Part shown: positions 23,514 to 32,592 of the stretch, one piece after another
Layout: each line of letters begins with the position of its first letter
Numbering within the stretch: the stretch's first letter is position 1
DNA from: Lachnospiraceae bacterium
GTDB taxonomy: Bacteria; Bacillota; Clostridia; Lachnospirales; Lachnospiraceae
Length of the DNA stretch: 63,852 bases
NCBI GenBank assembly: GCA_017469945.1
Contig: JAFUFI010000022.1
Coordinates: 1-63,852 of the forward strand
Direction of reading: 5' to 3'
Notes under the pieces: model-generated
The model's input: the letters and a program-made list of their open reading frames with translations, nothing else
Told to the model about the DNA's origin: nothing
The model's database searches: none
Position numbers and translations under genes: made by a program

Positions 23514-24840
23514 TTTTTTACCTGCAGAATTTGAAAACAGAATGAGAAAAGAGCTCGGAGACGAGTACGAAGCTTTCGAGGAAGCGCTTAGAAGCGATAG
23601 ATACAGGGGGCTTAGGATTAACCCCTTAAAGGTTAGGAGCGGTAAGACAAAGGACGAATCCATGGAAAACACTTCTCCCGAAGCTCTCTTTAATCTTACG
23701 GAAAAGATTGACTGGGCTGAAGACGGGTATTACTACGGGGACGAAACTCCGGGAAAACACCCGTACCATGAAGCCGGGGTATACTATATCCAGGAGCCCA
23801 GCGCCATGCTCCCCGCGTCCCTTCTCGGGGCAAGGCCGGTGGAAAAGATCCTTGACCTTTGCGCGGCGCCGGGAGGAAAAAGCACCCAGATAGCTGCGAT
23901 GATGAAGGGAGAGGGACTTCTCGTATCAAATGAGATCAATTCAAAAAGAGCGGCAATTCTTTCTGAAAACATAGAAAGAATGGGAATCAGAAACGCTGTT
24001 GTAACAAGCGAATCTCCCGACGCTCTGGCGCCGAGATTTGAAGGTTTTTTTGACCGGATTATGGTTGATGCGCCCTGCTCCGGGGAGGGGATGTTTAGGA
24101 AAAACGACGAAGCTATAAAACAGTGGAGCCCGGAAAATGTCTCAGCCTGCGCCGAAAGGCAGGGGGGCATTTTGGACTGCGCAGCGAGAATGCTTCGAAG
24201 CGGAGGAAAGATCGTTTACTCAACCTGTACTTTTGCGAGAGAGGAAAACGAAGAGTCAATCGAGAATTTCCTTAAAAGACACCCCGACTTTACTTGCCTT
24301 AAGATGCATAGACTTTGGCCCCATAAGATAAAGGGCGAGGGACATTTCGCGGCAGAGCTTGTTAAAGAAGGCCCGGAGGCTGTAATTACATCACCTCAGC
24401 CACTGGCAGCAGCCGATAAAAAGAAGCTTAAAGAGTATCTGAAAGATATAGTAAAGGACGACTGCTTCGAAGAGGGAGGACCTCTTTACTCGGGAAGCCT
24501 TATAACCTTTGGTGACAATGTTTATCTTTGCCCTGCGGCTATGCCTTCCTTAAAAGGACTTAAGGTTTTAAGACCCGGACTTTGCCTTGGAAGCTTAAAG
24601 AAGGACCGCTTTGAGCCGGCACATTCCCTCGCTCTTGCCCTTTCTTCCGATATGGCTGAAAGAAGCGTCAATCTAAGTATTAAGGACTCTGCCGATTACA
24701 TAAAAGGCCTTACTAAAAATGCAGAAGGTGGAAAAGGCTGGTGTCTTGTACTAACCGAAGGTTATAGCCTTGGATGGGGAAAGATAGCGGGAGGAATCCT
24801 AAAAAACCATTACCCCAAGGGACTTAGAAAGGATCTTTGA
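23506..24840 (+). CDS. rsmF: rRNA (cytosine-C5) methyltransferase, RsmB/RsmF family
   Basis: SAM-dependent 5-methylcytosine RNA methyltransferase of the NOL1/NOP2/Sun family. Motif I LDLCAAPGGKSTQIA lies at 117-130, the releasing Cys191 in VDAPCSGEG and catalytic Cys241 in YSTCTFA. The N-terminal MSDFLPAEFENRMRKELGDEYEAF and a C-terminal 150-residue extension fit the RsmF/YebU type, which modifies 16S rRNA. 444 aa. Followed four bases later by a pseudouridine synthase, so the two form an RNA-modification operon. Confidence 0.9.
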   Translation: MSDFLPAEFENRMRKELGDEYEAFEEALRSDRYRGLRINPLKVRSGKTKDESMENTSPEALFNLTEKIDWAEDGYYYGDETPGKHPYHEAGVYYIQEPSAMLPASLLGARPVEKILDLCAAPGGKSTQIAAMMKGEGLLVSNEINSKRAAILSENIERMGIRNAVVTSESPDALAPRFEGFFDRIMVDAPCSGEGMFRKNDEAIKQWSPENVSACAERQGGILDCAARMLRSGGKIVYSTCTFAREENEESIENFLKRHPDFTCLKMHRLWPHKIKGEGHFAAELVKEGPEAVITSPQPLAAADKKKLKEYLKDIVKDDCFEEGGPLYSGSLITFGDNVYLCPAAMPSLKGLKVLRPGLCLGSLKKDRFEPAHSLALALSSDMAERSVNLSIKDSADYIKGLTKNAEGGKGWCLVLTEGYSLGWGKIAGGILKNHYPKGLRKDL

Positions 24841-24843
24841 TCT

Positions 24844-25626
24844 ATGGATATCCTGTATGAAGACAGTGATATAATTGTTGTAAAAAAGAAAGCCGGACTT
24901 GCGACCCAGACGAAAAAGATAGGTGAAAAAGATCTCGTAAGCGAGCTTAAAAACTATCTTAAGGGCGGGTATGTCGGCGTGATCCACAGGCTTGACCAGC
25001 CCGTTGAAGGACTGTTGGTCTTTGCAAAAAACAAGAAATCTGCAGCAGTTCTTTCCGCCAACGTAAGCGATAAGGATGACGCAGGCATTTCAAAAATCTA
25101 TACCGCCCTTGTTCTTGCAACCGGGGACTACAAAGAAAACGCATCCCTTGAAGATTACATCTGTAAGACAAAAGAAGGCACGGCGAAGATACTTAAGCCC
25201 GGAGAGGAAAAAGCCTTCCCCGAAGCAAAAAAAGCGAGGCTTGATTATAAGGTTGAAGGGAAGTTTGAGTTAAAGGAAAAGGCCAATCTAAAAGAGAAAG
25301 ATGCCGGTGAAAAGGCAGAAGGCAAAGCTAAAGATGAAATGGACAATTCCTGCGAAATCCTTAAGATACAAGTTAATCTCCACACAGGCCGTTTTCACCA
25401 GATAAGAGCTCAGCTCTCAGCTGCCGGCCTTCCTATCATAGGAGACAGAAAATACGGAACTGACAATGCTGTCAGCTTAGCCGCAGACCTCGGAAGCAGA
25501 TTCCCTCTTCTTTGTGCAAGTACGCTTAGCTTTAACCACCCCGTGAGCGGTAAAAAACTGGAATTTACCTGTGATGCGTTTCATGATATTATAAAAAACA
25601 AAATGACCTTAAAGGTAGGCAGATAA
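24844..25626 (+). CDS. RluA-family pseudouridine synthase
   Basis: Isomerises uridine to pseudouridine in RNA. The catalytic Asp51 is in VIHRLDQPVEGLLVFAKN, the RluA signature, and LHTGRFHQIRAQLSAAGLPIIGDRKYG is the second family block. An insertion of about 35 Lys/Glu-rich residues (near 140-175) interrupts the usual core. No S4 domain is present. 260 aa. The exact RNA target cannot be told. Confidence 0.92.
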   Translation: MDILYEDSDIIVVKKKAGLATQTKKIGEKDLVSELKNYLKGGYVGVIHRLDQPVEGLLVFAKNKKSAAVLSANVSDKDDAGISKIYTALVLATGDYKENASLEDYICKTKEGTAKILKPGEEKAFPEAKKARLDYKVEGKFELKEKANLKEKDAGEKAEGKAKDEMDNSCEILKIQVNLHTGRFHQIRAQLSAAGLPIIGDRKYGTDNAVSLAADLGSRFPLLCASTLSFNHPVSGKKLEFTCDAFHDIIKNKMTLKVGR

Positions 25627-26615
25627 TGAATGTTTTAAAGGCTATAAAAGTGGCCGAGCTTAGAAAAAAGCTTTCTATCATACCCGCAAAAATAATAATC
25701 GCCCTTGTGCTTACTCTCGGCGTTTATGTGGATTTTGCAAATCGGGAGAATATGCTTGGCAACGCGATAGAGAAAATAAAAGAGAATCCGAAAAATGCAA
25801 TTTTGCTTCTTCTTATAATCTATGGCGCTGTTTCTTTCATATACATATTTATCAGGCTGATGCACAATTGGCTTATCGGACTGATCCTTTCTATTGGCGC
25901 TGCGGCTCTTATTATTACTCAGGCCGGAAAGCTCGGGGGCCAATGGCAGATAATCGCCCTTCTGGCAATGCTTGTTTTGGGACCTATATTCGATATAATA
26001 AATCTCTTAAGATATCAGACCTTAAAAAGCGAAGTTATAAGAGCTGAAGAGGAGAGGATCGAGGAAAGCTACGGCGATGGTTTTGACGACGGCTTTGTAA
26101 GAGGCCTTCGCCAGGGCGAGAGAAACGAAAGAAGGCGCCTCCGCGATTATGAGGAAGGGTACGAGGACGGATATGAGAGCCACAGAAGGCTGCATTCCGG
26201 CGACGATCGCCGCCGCATTTTGGAATATGACAGCCGTGACGGATATGAGCGTGAAGATTACGACGATGACTTCGAAGACAGCCCGCGTCTGCGCCGTGAT
26301 GAGGCTTACGATGAATATGACAGCCGTCGTTTAGATTACGATGACTACGAAGACGGATATGATGAGGACGAGGAGGACTACGACGAGCCGGGTTACGACT
26401 ACGCCGGCAGCAGGTCCGAAAGCTCCGAGAGATATATTTCCGGCGACAGCACAAATGCGCAGGGATTTTTTGCCGACTGCAAGAGTCCTGCCGATATAAA
26501 GCGCAGATACCACGACCTCTGCAAGGTTTACCATCCTGACAGCGGGAACGGATCGGCAGATCTTTTCTATCGTATCAAGGATGAGTATGACAGGCTTACG
26601 GCCTCCTTTTCGTGA
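25626..26615 (+). CDS. Membrane-anchored J-domain protein
   Basis: Three to four membrane helices lie in residues 15-130. Residues 135-275 are extremely charged and repetitive (GYEDGYESHRR, DYDDYEDGYDEDEEDYDEPG), presumably disordered. The last 50 residues form a J-like domain, SPADIKRRYHDLCKVYHPDSG with the key HPD at 303-305 and a following helix. J-domains stimulate DnaK, whose gene is elsewhere in this window. The start overlaps the preceding stop by one base. 329 aa. Client and role unknown. Confidence 0.75.
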   Translation: MNVLKAIKVAELRKKLSIIPAKIIIALVLTLGVYVDFANRENMLGNAIEKIKENPKNAILLLLIIYGAVSFIYIFIRLMHNWLIGLILSIGAAALIITQAGKLGGQWQIIALLAMLVLGPIFDIINLLRYQTLKSEVIRAEEERIEESYGDGFDDGFVRGLRQGERNERRRLRDYEEGYEDGYESHRRLHSGDDRRRILEYDSRDGYEREDYDDDFEDSPRLRRDEAYDEYDSRRLDYDDYEDGYDEDEEDYDEPGYDYAGSRSESSERYISGDSTNAQGFFADCKSPADIKRRYHDLCKVYHPDSGNGSADLFYRIKDEYDRLTASFS

Positions 26616-26640
26616 CAAAATATTTTTACAGTGTTATAAT
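26612..26640 (+). promoter_or_regulatory. Promoter of the phosphodiester glycosidase gene
   Basis: GTGACA (26612-26617) and a consensus TATAAT (26635-26640) with a 17-base spacer. The -35 box overlaps the stop codon of the J-domain gene. A seven-pair hairpin (ATTTCGC/GCGAAAT, 26691-26710) lies just before the ribosome binding site. Confidence 0.78.
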
Positions 26641-26718
26641 TTAATTTACGTATTTTCAGCTTTGACAGGTTACTCGTTACAGACCGCAAGATTTCGCCTC
26701 TTCGCGAAATAAGAGAGA

Positions 26719-27798
26719 ATGGAAGAGAACGCTAGAGAGAAAAAAAAAATCAAAGTAATACGCGTACTCGGCGCCGTTTTGGGAAACAGCGCGCTTATTT
26801 TGTTTACCACTTTAGCTGTGGCGCTCCTTTTTGTCGTAAGCGTTATTCTTATCTTGACCCACGGTCCCTCGAGCCAGGCAAAGTATATTTTTGTCAATTC
26901 TTGTCATGAAACCAGCGCTTTAAAATTTTTGCCCTACTGGTTTTTGAATGACGATGAAGTTGACAGACTCCTTTTACCGATTTCGGAGGATGACGGATAT
27001 GTTGAACTCGGATACGGTCCCGAGACGGCTGCGGCTCCCGGAGAGGCGGAATCTGAGGAAGTATTCCCACCCACGGAAGAGGACGAGGGATTTACGGACG
27101 GAATAAAGATTGAGGACGTATACGGAGATACCTACCGCGGAAAAGTAATGCTTATAAAAGATCCTTCAAGGATAACCTTTGGCGTACTTTCTTCCTACAG
27201 CGCGGACGGATATGGAAAATACCTCTACAAATTTATAGAAGATACCGGAGCAATCGGAGGGGTCAACGGCGGCGGATTTGCCGATGAAGAAGGCAGAGGT
27301 CACGGAGGATGCCCCGACGGATTTATTATAAAGAACAGTAAGATCATCTATGGCGAAGACCTCGGAGTCTGCAACAACTTTATCGGCTTCGACAAGGACC
27401 ACAAGCTCCTTTTAAAAAGCTGTACCGCAAAGCAGGCGCTTAATGCCGGGGCGGTCGAAGGCTTTACCTTTGAGATGGGTAGCGTACTTATAAGGGACGG
27501 AAACCCTGCAAGGAAGCTGGGCGGAGGCTATAACCCCCGTACAGCAATCGGCCAAAAAGCCGACGGCACGATAATCCTCGTTGTTATTGAGGGAAGACAC
27601 GCCGCCAGCCTTGGAGCTACAAGAGATGATCTTGTTAAGATAATGGAAGATTACGAAGCGGAAAATGCCACAATGCTCGACGGCGGCTCCTCCGCTGAGA
27701 TGAGATATGACGGCGAACAGCTTACCAGAGGAAGCGGAATCATCGGAATGCGACCTCTCCCCAACGCCGTACTTGTAATGCCGGAGGGTGAAACATGA
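26719..27798 (+). CDS. Phosphodiester glycosidase family (NAGPA/DUF2233) protein
   Basis: N-terminal membrane helix (about 22-46) with the rest outside. The catalytic domain (from about 125) resembles N-acetylglucosamine-1-phosphodiester alpha-N-acetylglucosaminidase: GVNGGGFADEEGRGHGG, NPRTAIGQKADGTIILVVIEGR and the ending NATMLDGGSSAEMRYDG with GSS. Bacterial homologues are thought to act on cell-wall phosphodiester-linked sugars. 359 aa. ATGA overlap with the next gene implies a pair. Confidence 0.85.
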   Translation: MEENAREKKKIKVIRVLGAVLGNSALILFTTLAVALLFVVSVILILTHGPSSQAKYIFVNSCHETSALKFLPYWFLNDDEVDRLLLPISEDDGYVELGYGPETAAAPGEAESEEVFPPTEEDEGFTDGIKIEDVYGDTYRGKVMLIKDPSRITFGVLSSYSADGYGKYLYKFIEDTGAIGGVNGGGFADEEGRGHGGCPDGFIIKNSKIIYGEDLGVCNNFIGFDKDHKLLLKSCTAKQALNAGAVEGFTFEMGSVLIRDGNPARKLGGGYNPRTAIGQKADGTIILVVIEGRHAASLGATRDDLVKIMEDYEAENATMLDGGSSAEMRYDGEQLTRGSGIIGMRPLPNAVLVMPEGET

Positions 27799-28943
27799 AA
27801 AATCCGGTAGTACGTAAAATATATTTTGTATATCTTGGAATGCTTGTAGCCGTAGCGCTTTTCTTTCTTGCTCTTCTTTGGAGAAGCCTTGTAATCTACC
27901 AGACTGACTACGAAGATGAACAGCAGGTTCTTGAAAACTTGAGAAATGCGGAAAGAGCGCCCCAAAGGACCTTTATGCAGTATGCGGAAGGACTGACGGC
28001 CGAAGATTTTGCCTCGCTTTGGATGGAGGATAATCAGGATTCGCCGGAGTCTTTACTGACCGCTTCAAAGTACTTTGAAGATCTTTTGGGCTCCTCTGAA
28101 ATCAGCTTCTTCAAATCGAGAAAGAGTACAAAAAAAGCTCCGGTATTTGAGCTTTATGCTGGAGACAGTAAGCTCGCCGGAGTTTACCTTGTCGGGGCCG
28201 GATCCAAATGGGAAATAAATGACGTACAGGTCTTTGCAAGAGGGAAAGAAGAGTTTTCCTGCTGCGTACCGGAAGGGACAAAAGTCTTTTTAAACGGCAA
28301 TGAGCTGGGAAGCGACTACTTTAAAAAAGACAGGATTGTCAAGTTCCCCTATGATAAAGAGAGAGATCTCTACAAGGACCTTTTGAAAAATGAGGTCATG
28401 TGGACCGAGGTTAAGGCCGAAGACCTTTTATCGGTTCCTGAATTCGAGATAAAAGCAAAAGAAGGGGAAATCCTTTCCGAAAAGGAGACAGGTGACGCTT
28501 CCGAAAGCTTTTATATATTATACGCCGATGAAAACCTTACAGAAAAACTGACTCCAATGTCAGAGGGCTTTTTAAACGCGTATCTTACATATTATACATA
28601 CGGCAAGAATATGATAGACGATCATATCGCCAAGGCACAAAGCTACTGCTTCTCGGGCTCTCCTGCGGACAAGTCGCTGATAAATGCCTACGAGGACAGC
28701 GTTAGCTGGGCCTACGGTCACACCAATCTTCGAAACGAGATCCTTGACGAAGGAAGACCGGTTAAATGGGCCGACAACTGCTACTCCATCGACATCAAGT
28801 ACCATGCCTACGCTAAGCGCGGCGGCGAAGAGCTTGACTATTCGAGACAGGACGAGCTTATAAGGATCGTGATGCTCGATAAGGGAAACGGCTATAAGGT
28901 TTACGCTTTTGACGTATCTCCCGAGGGAGAGTTTTTGGACTAG
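27795..28943 (+). CDS. Membrane-anchored protein, function unknown
   Basis: 382 aa with one N-terminal transmembrane helix (about 10-32) and a large outside region. No family is recognised. The last 110 residues (SEGFLNAYLTYYTYGKN to YKVYAFDVSPEGEFLD) have the helix-then-sheet pattern of an NTF2-like fold, and the middle (EFSCCVPEGTKVFLNGNELG) resembles the beta sandwich seen in TcaA/YvbJ-type envelope proteins. These are impressions only. It is translationally coupled to the phosphodiester glycosidase, so the two probably act together at the cell surface. Confidence 0.7.
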   Translation: MKNPVVRKIYFVYLGMLVAVALFFLALLWRSLVIYQTDYEDEQQVLENLRNAERAPQRTFMQYAEGLTAEDFASLWMEDNQDSPESLLTASKYFEDLLGSSEISFFKSRKSTKKAPVFELYAGDSKLAGVYLVGAGSKWEINDVQVFARGKEEFSCCVPEGTKVFLNGNELGSDYFKKDRIVKFPYDKERDLYKDLLKNEVMWTEVKAEDLLSVPEFEIKAKEGEILSEKETGDASESFYILYADENLTEKLTPMSEGFLNAYLTYYTYGKNMIDDHIAKAQSYCFSGSPADKSLINAYEDSVSWAYGHTNLRNEILDEGRPVKWADNCYSIDIKYHAYAKRGGEELDYSRQDELIRIVMLDKGNGYKVYAFDVSPEGEFLD

Positions 28944-28985
28944 AAAGAATATCTGTAAGATTTTGAATATATTTGGAGGAAAGAC

Positions 28986-30992
28986 ATGCAAAACAAAGGA
29001 ACTTATTATTTAACAACAGCGATTGCCTATACATCGGGCAAACCCCACATCGGAAATTCATACGAGATTGTTATGGCGGATGCCATTGTGAGACATAAAA
29101 GAATGCAGGGCTATGACTGCCGTTTCCAGACCGGAACCGACGAGCACGGCCAAAAGATCGAGGAAAAGGCTGCGGCAGCAGGCATTACTCCCAAGGAGTT
29201 TGTAGATAATGTTGCCGGAATCATCCGCGGAATCTGCGACAGCTTAAATGTTTCGTACGACAAGTTCATCCGTACTACCGATGCGGACCATGAAAAACAG
29301 GTTCAGAAGATGTTCAAGAAAATGTACGCAAAGGGAGATATCTACAAGGGAGCTTACGAAGGTCTCTACTGTACGCCCTGTGAGTCTTTCTGGACCGAGA
29401 GCCAGCTTGTGGACGGCAAGTGTCCCGACTGCGGACGTGAAGTAAAGCCTGCTAAGGAAGAGGCATATTTCTTCAAAATGAGCAAGTACGCCGACAGGCT
29501 TATGAAGTATTATGATGAGCATCCTGAGTTTATCCAGCCCGTTTCAAGAAAGAACGAGATGGTAAACAACTTCTTAAAGCCCGGCCTTCAGGATCTTTGC
29601 GTATCAAGAACCTCTTTCAAATGGGGTATTCCTGTTGATTTTGATGACAAACATGTCGTTTACGTTTGGCTTGATGCTCTTTCAAACTACATTACAGGTC
29701 TTGGATACGATGCAGACGGCGAGAACGGCGAACTTTACAAAAAGTACTGGCCCGCGGACCTTCACCTTATCGGAAAGGATATTCTCCGTTTCCATACCAT
29801 CTACTGGCCTATCTTCCTTATGTCTCTTGAGGAGCCCCTCCCCAAGAAGATATTCGGGCACCCCTGGCTTTTACAGGGCGGTGAGAAGATGAGTAAGTCC
29901 CGCGGAAACGTTATCTACGCCGATGACCTTATAAGCCTCTTCGGAGTAGACGGCGTGCGCTACTACGTTCTCCACGAGATGCCCTACGAAAATGACGGAA
30001 CAATTACATGGGAGCTTATGACCGAGAGATATAACTCGGATCTTGCAAATGTTCTCGGAAACCTTGTTAAGAGAACTATTTCCATGACCAATAAATATTT
30101 TGACGGTGTTGTCAGAAAAACCGGAGCTACAGCTGACGTTGATGCAGATCTCAAGGCAGTTGTTACCGCCGCAAGAGATAAGGTAGCTGCAAAGATGGAT
30201 GACCTTAGAGTTGCCGATGCCATCGACGAGGTATTTGCGATCTTTAAGCGCTCCAACAAGTATATCGATGAGACCGAGCCCTGGAGCCTTGCAAAGGACG
30301 ATGCCAACAAGGACAGACTTTCCGAGGTTATGTACAACCTTACCGAGTCCATCGTGGTAGGTGCAAGCCTTCTCTATCCTTATATGCCCGAGACTGCCGA
30401 CGCTATCCTTGCTCAGCTTTGCGAGACCGAAAAGAGAGATTACGAAGACCTCGATAAGTTTGGACTTTTCGAGTCCGGCAAGAAGGTTACCTCAGAGCCC
30501 GAGATCCTCTTCGCAAGACTTGTTCCCGAAGAGATCATGAAAAAGGTTGAGGAGATCAGAGCGGCGCAGAAGGCTGAGTACGAGAAAGAAAACGGAATCG
30601 CTCCTTCTGACAGTGCTGACAGCAATAACGAAACTGACGAAGATGTCATCGATATCGATCCTAAGGACATCATCACATATGACGACTTTTCAAAGCTTCA
30701 GCTTCAGGTTGGAGAGATCGTAAAGTGCGAAGCCGTTCCCAAGTCCAAGAAGCTTCTTTGCTCTCAGGTAAAGATCGGCAGCAAGACACGCCAGATCCTT
30801 TCCGGAATCAAGGCAAGCTACTCTCCCGAGGAGATGGTTGGAAAGAAGGTTATGGTACTTGTAAATCTCCAGCCCAGAGAGATCGCCGGACTTACCAGCG
30901 AGGGAATGATCCTTTGCGCCGAAGACGCTGAAGGAAAGCTCGCGATCATGGTTCCCGACAGACCTATGCCTGCCGGAGCCGAGATTTGCTAA
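28986..30992 (+). CDS. metG: Methionyl-tRNA synthetase
   Basis: Charges tRNA-Met. The HIGH motif appears as HIGN (21-24) and the KMSKS loop at 301-305 in GGEKMSKSRGN. A zinc knuckle with CTPC and CPDC lies near 126-147. The C-terminal 110 residues form a separate tRNA-binding domain of the EMAP/Trbp111 type (DDFSKLQLQVGEIVKCEAVP). 668 aa, standard for the two-part enzyme. GGAGG precedes the start. Confidence 0.97.
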   Translation: MQNKGTYYLTTAIAYTSGKPHIGNSYEIVMADAIVRHKRMQGYDCRFQTGTDEHGQKIEEKAAAAGITPKEFVDNVAGIIRGICDSLNVSYDKFIRTTDADHEKQVQKMFKKMYAKGDIYKGAYEGLYCTPCESFWTESQLVDGKCPDCGREVKPAKEEAYFFKMSKYADRLMKYYDEHPEFIQPVSRKNEMVNNFLKPGLQDLCVSRTSFKWGIPVDFDDKHVVYVWLDALSNYITGLGYDADGENGELYKKYWPADLHLIGKDILRFHTIYWPIFLMSLEEPLPKKIFGHPWLLQGGEKMSKSRGNVIYADDLISLFGVDGVRYYVLHEMPYENDGTITWELMTERYNSDLANVLGNLVKRTISMTNKYFDGVVRKTGATADVDADLKAVVTAARDKVAAKMDDLRVADAIDEVFAIFKRSNKYIDETEPWSLAKDDANKDRLSEVMYNLTESIVVGASLLYPYMPETADAILAQLCETEKRDYEDLDKFGLFESGKKVTSEPEILFARLVPEEIMKKVEEIRAAQKAEYEKENGIAPSDSADSNNETDEDVIDIDPKDIITYDDFSKLQLQVGEIVKCEAVPKSKKLLCSQVKIGSKTRQILSGIKASYSPEEMVGKKVMVLVNLQPREIAGLTSEGMILCAEDAEGKLAIMVPDRPMPAGAEIC

Positions 30993-31012
30993 TATGATAA
31001 TAACAGCAGATC

Positions 31013-31159
31013 GAAACAAACATCTTGATTGCACTTGTGCAAGGAAAAATGTTTGTTTCAGAGATGCGCCACCACATGAGCAAAGAAGTGATTTAAAAAA
31101 AAATCGCGATTTGCGAAGGTGGTGAGGATTGCGAGAATTACGGAGTAATGAAGCAATCC
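31013..31159 (+). promoter_or_regulatory. Structured leader between metG and the hydrolase operon
   Basis: Nested inverted repeats fill this gap. GAAACAAACAT (31013-31023) pairs with 31049-31059 around an inner TTGCAC/GTGCAA (31029-31042); CACCAC near 31071 can pair with GTGGTG near 31119; GGATTGC (31126-31132) pairs with GCAATCC (31153-31159) around ATTAC/GTAAT with GGA in the loop (31137-31149). No T run follows any stem except the T-rich arm near 31055. The ACGGA hairpin loop resembles a CsrA binding site. Confidence 0.45.
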
Positions 31160-31183
31160 GTTATTAAATAAAGGAGGGAACCC

Positions 31184-32113
31184 ATGAAGAAAGAAGAATT
31201 CTACTTCGACTCCAGAGATGGGGTAAGCAAGATCCATGCCATAAGATATACGCCGGACGACGGGGAAATAAAAGGCGTTTACCAGATCATACACGGTATG
31301 AGCGAGCACTTTGAAAGATACGAAGATATAGCCCGCTTTCTTACCGGCAAGGGGTTTGTTGTTGTTGGAGACAACCACCTCGGCCATGGAAAGACTGTAC
31401 CCGAGGGGGGCCTCAAGGGATATTTTTGCGAGAACGACCCTGCGACTGTTGTAGTAAGAGACGTGCACAGACTCAAGAAAATGACCCAGGAGCTTTATCC
31501 CGGAGTACCCTATTTCATCATGGGCCACAGCATGGGCTCCTTTATAGCGCGCAACTACATAATGCGCTACGGTACCGGTATTAAGGGCGCTGTGATAATG
31601 GGAACGGGAAACCAGACAAAGCCCCTTATCGCGGTTTCAAAGTGCGTAGCCGGTATTCAAAAGCTTATATACGGGGACAAGCATCCCGCTCTCTTTATAA
31701 ACAACCTCGCCTTTGGCGGATACAACAAAAGGATAGAAAATCCGAGAACGCCCTTTGATTGGCTTAGCGTCAATAAAGAAAACGTTGACAGATATCTGGA
31801 AGACCCGGATTGCGGCTTTTTGTTTACCGTAAACGGATTCAGAACTTTGTTTGAACTGATATCGAGACTCCTTAGCAAAAAGAACCTTCAGAAGGTTCCC
31901 GCCGATCTTCCGATATTTTTTGTATCGGGAGCCGAGGACCCTGTGGGCGAGTACGGAAAAGGAGTTTTGAAGGCAAAACAGGCTCTTGAAAAGGCCGGAG
32001 TAAAGGACATCACCCTAAAGATCTACCCCGGACTCAGACACGAGATTCTTAACGAAGATGAAAAGGAAACTGTCAAAGAGGATATCTACGAGTGGCTGAC
32101 AAAAAGACTCTAA
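31184..32113 (+). CDS. Alpha/beta hydrolase (serine aminopeptidase S33/lysophospholipase-like)
   Basis: Cytosolic hydrolase with the monoacylglycerol-lipase-like layout. The oxyanion loop IIHGMSEHFERY lies near 35-46, nucleophile Ser116 in MGHSMGS, Asp near 255 in GAEDPVGEYGKG and His in GLRHEIL near 285. 309 aa, normal length. AAAGGAGGG precedes the start. It overlaps the GNAT gene by 22 bases and heads a three-gene operon. Likely substrate is a lipid or short ester. Confidence 0.87.
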   Translation: MKKEEFYFDSRDGVSKIHAIRYTPDDGEIKGVYQIIHGMSEHFERYEDIARFLTGKGFVVVGDNHLGHGKTVPEGGLKGYFCENDPATVVVRDVHRLKKMTQELYPGVPYFIMGHSMGSFIARNYIMRYGTGIKGAVIMGTGNQTKPLIAVSKCVAGIQKLIYGDKHPALFINNLAFGGYNKRIENPRTPFDWLSVNKENVDRYLEDPDCGFLFTVNGFRTLFELISRLLSKKNLQKVPADLPIFFVSGAEDPVGEYGKGVLKAKQALEKAGVKDITLKIYPGLRHEILNEDEKETVKEDIYEWLTKRL

Positions 32114-32592
32114 AACTCCTTGAGACGACTCCTTATGATTACAGATGGGCCAGAGCGGAAGAATGGAAGCCCGCCATGATGATGGTGTGGAAGACCTTTA
32201 TGAAATTTGAATCTCCCGATTATTCCCAGGAGGGCGTCAAAGAGTTTTTTGAATTCATAACCGATGATGACATATATAAGGCCTTTTTGGGAGGCTCCTA
32301 CCGTATGATGGTGGCGCTTGACGGCGACCGAATAATCGGTGTGGGCTCCGTAAGAAATATGAATATCCTTTCCCTGCTTTTTGTGGACGAAGATTACCAC
32401 AAACAGGGAGTCGGAACGGTTCTCTTAGAGCTTCTCGGAAGCTACGTAAAAGAGACCAACAAGGAATTCATCTTTAAGGTAAAGGCCGCACCTTACGCTG
32501 TAGATTTTTACAAAAACAGGGGGTTTTGCGCCACTTCGTGTGAGCAGGAAAAAGGCGGGATCAGAGTTACGCCTATGGAGAAAGTACTATGA
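32092..32592 (+). CDS. GNAT-family N-acetyltransferase
   Basis: 166 aa acetyl-CoA transferase fold. DRIIGVGSVRNMNILSLLFVDEDYHKQGVGTVLLELL contains beta4 and the acetyl-CoA loop QGVGT, and VDFYKNRGF is the usual end motif. The GTG start at 32092 lies within the hydrolase gene; GAGGA about 12 bases upstream may serve it. Substrate unknown. It overlaps the next gene by four bases. Confidence 0.83.
   Translation: MADKKTLKLLETTPYDYRWARAEEWKPAMMMVWKTFMKFESPDYSQEGVKEFFEFITDDDIYKAFLGGSYRMMVALDGDRIIGVGSVRNMNILSLLFVDEDYHKQGVGTVLLELLGSYVKETNKEFIFKVKAAPYAVDFYKNRGFCATSCEQEKGGIRVTPMEKVL

Noticed and set aside
28944..28985. T-box or riboswitch before metG
   Set aside because: The gap is 42 bases, too short for any known leader of this kind.
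31058..31528. 156-residue minus-strand frame
   Set aside because: Shadow of the hydrolase gene and its structured leader.
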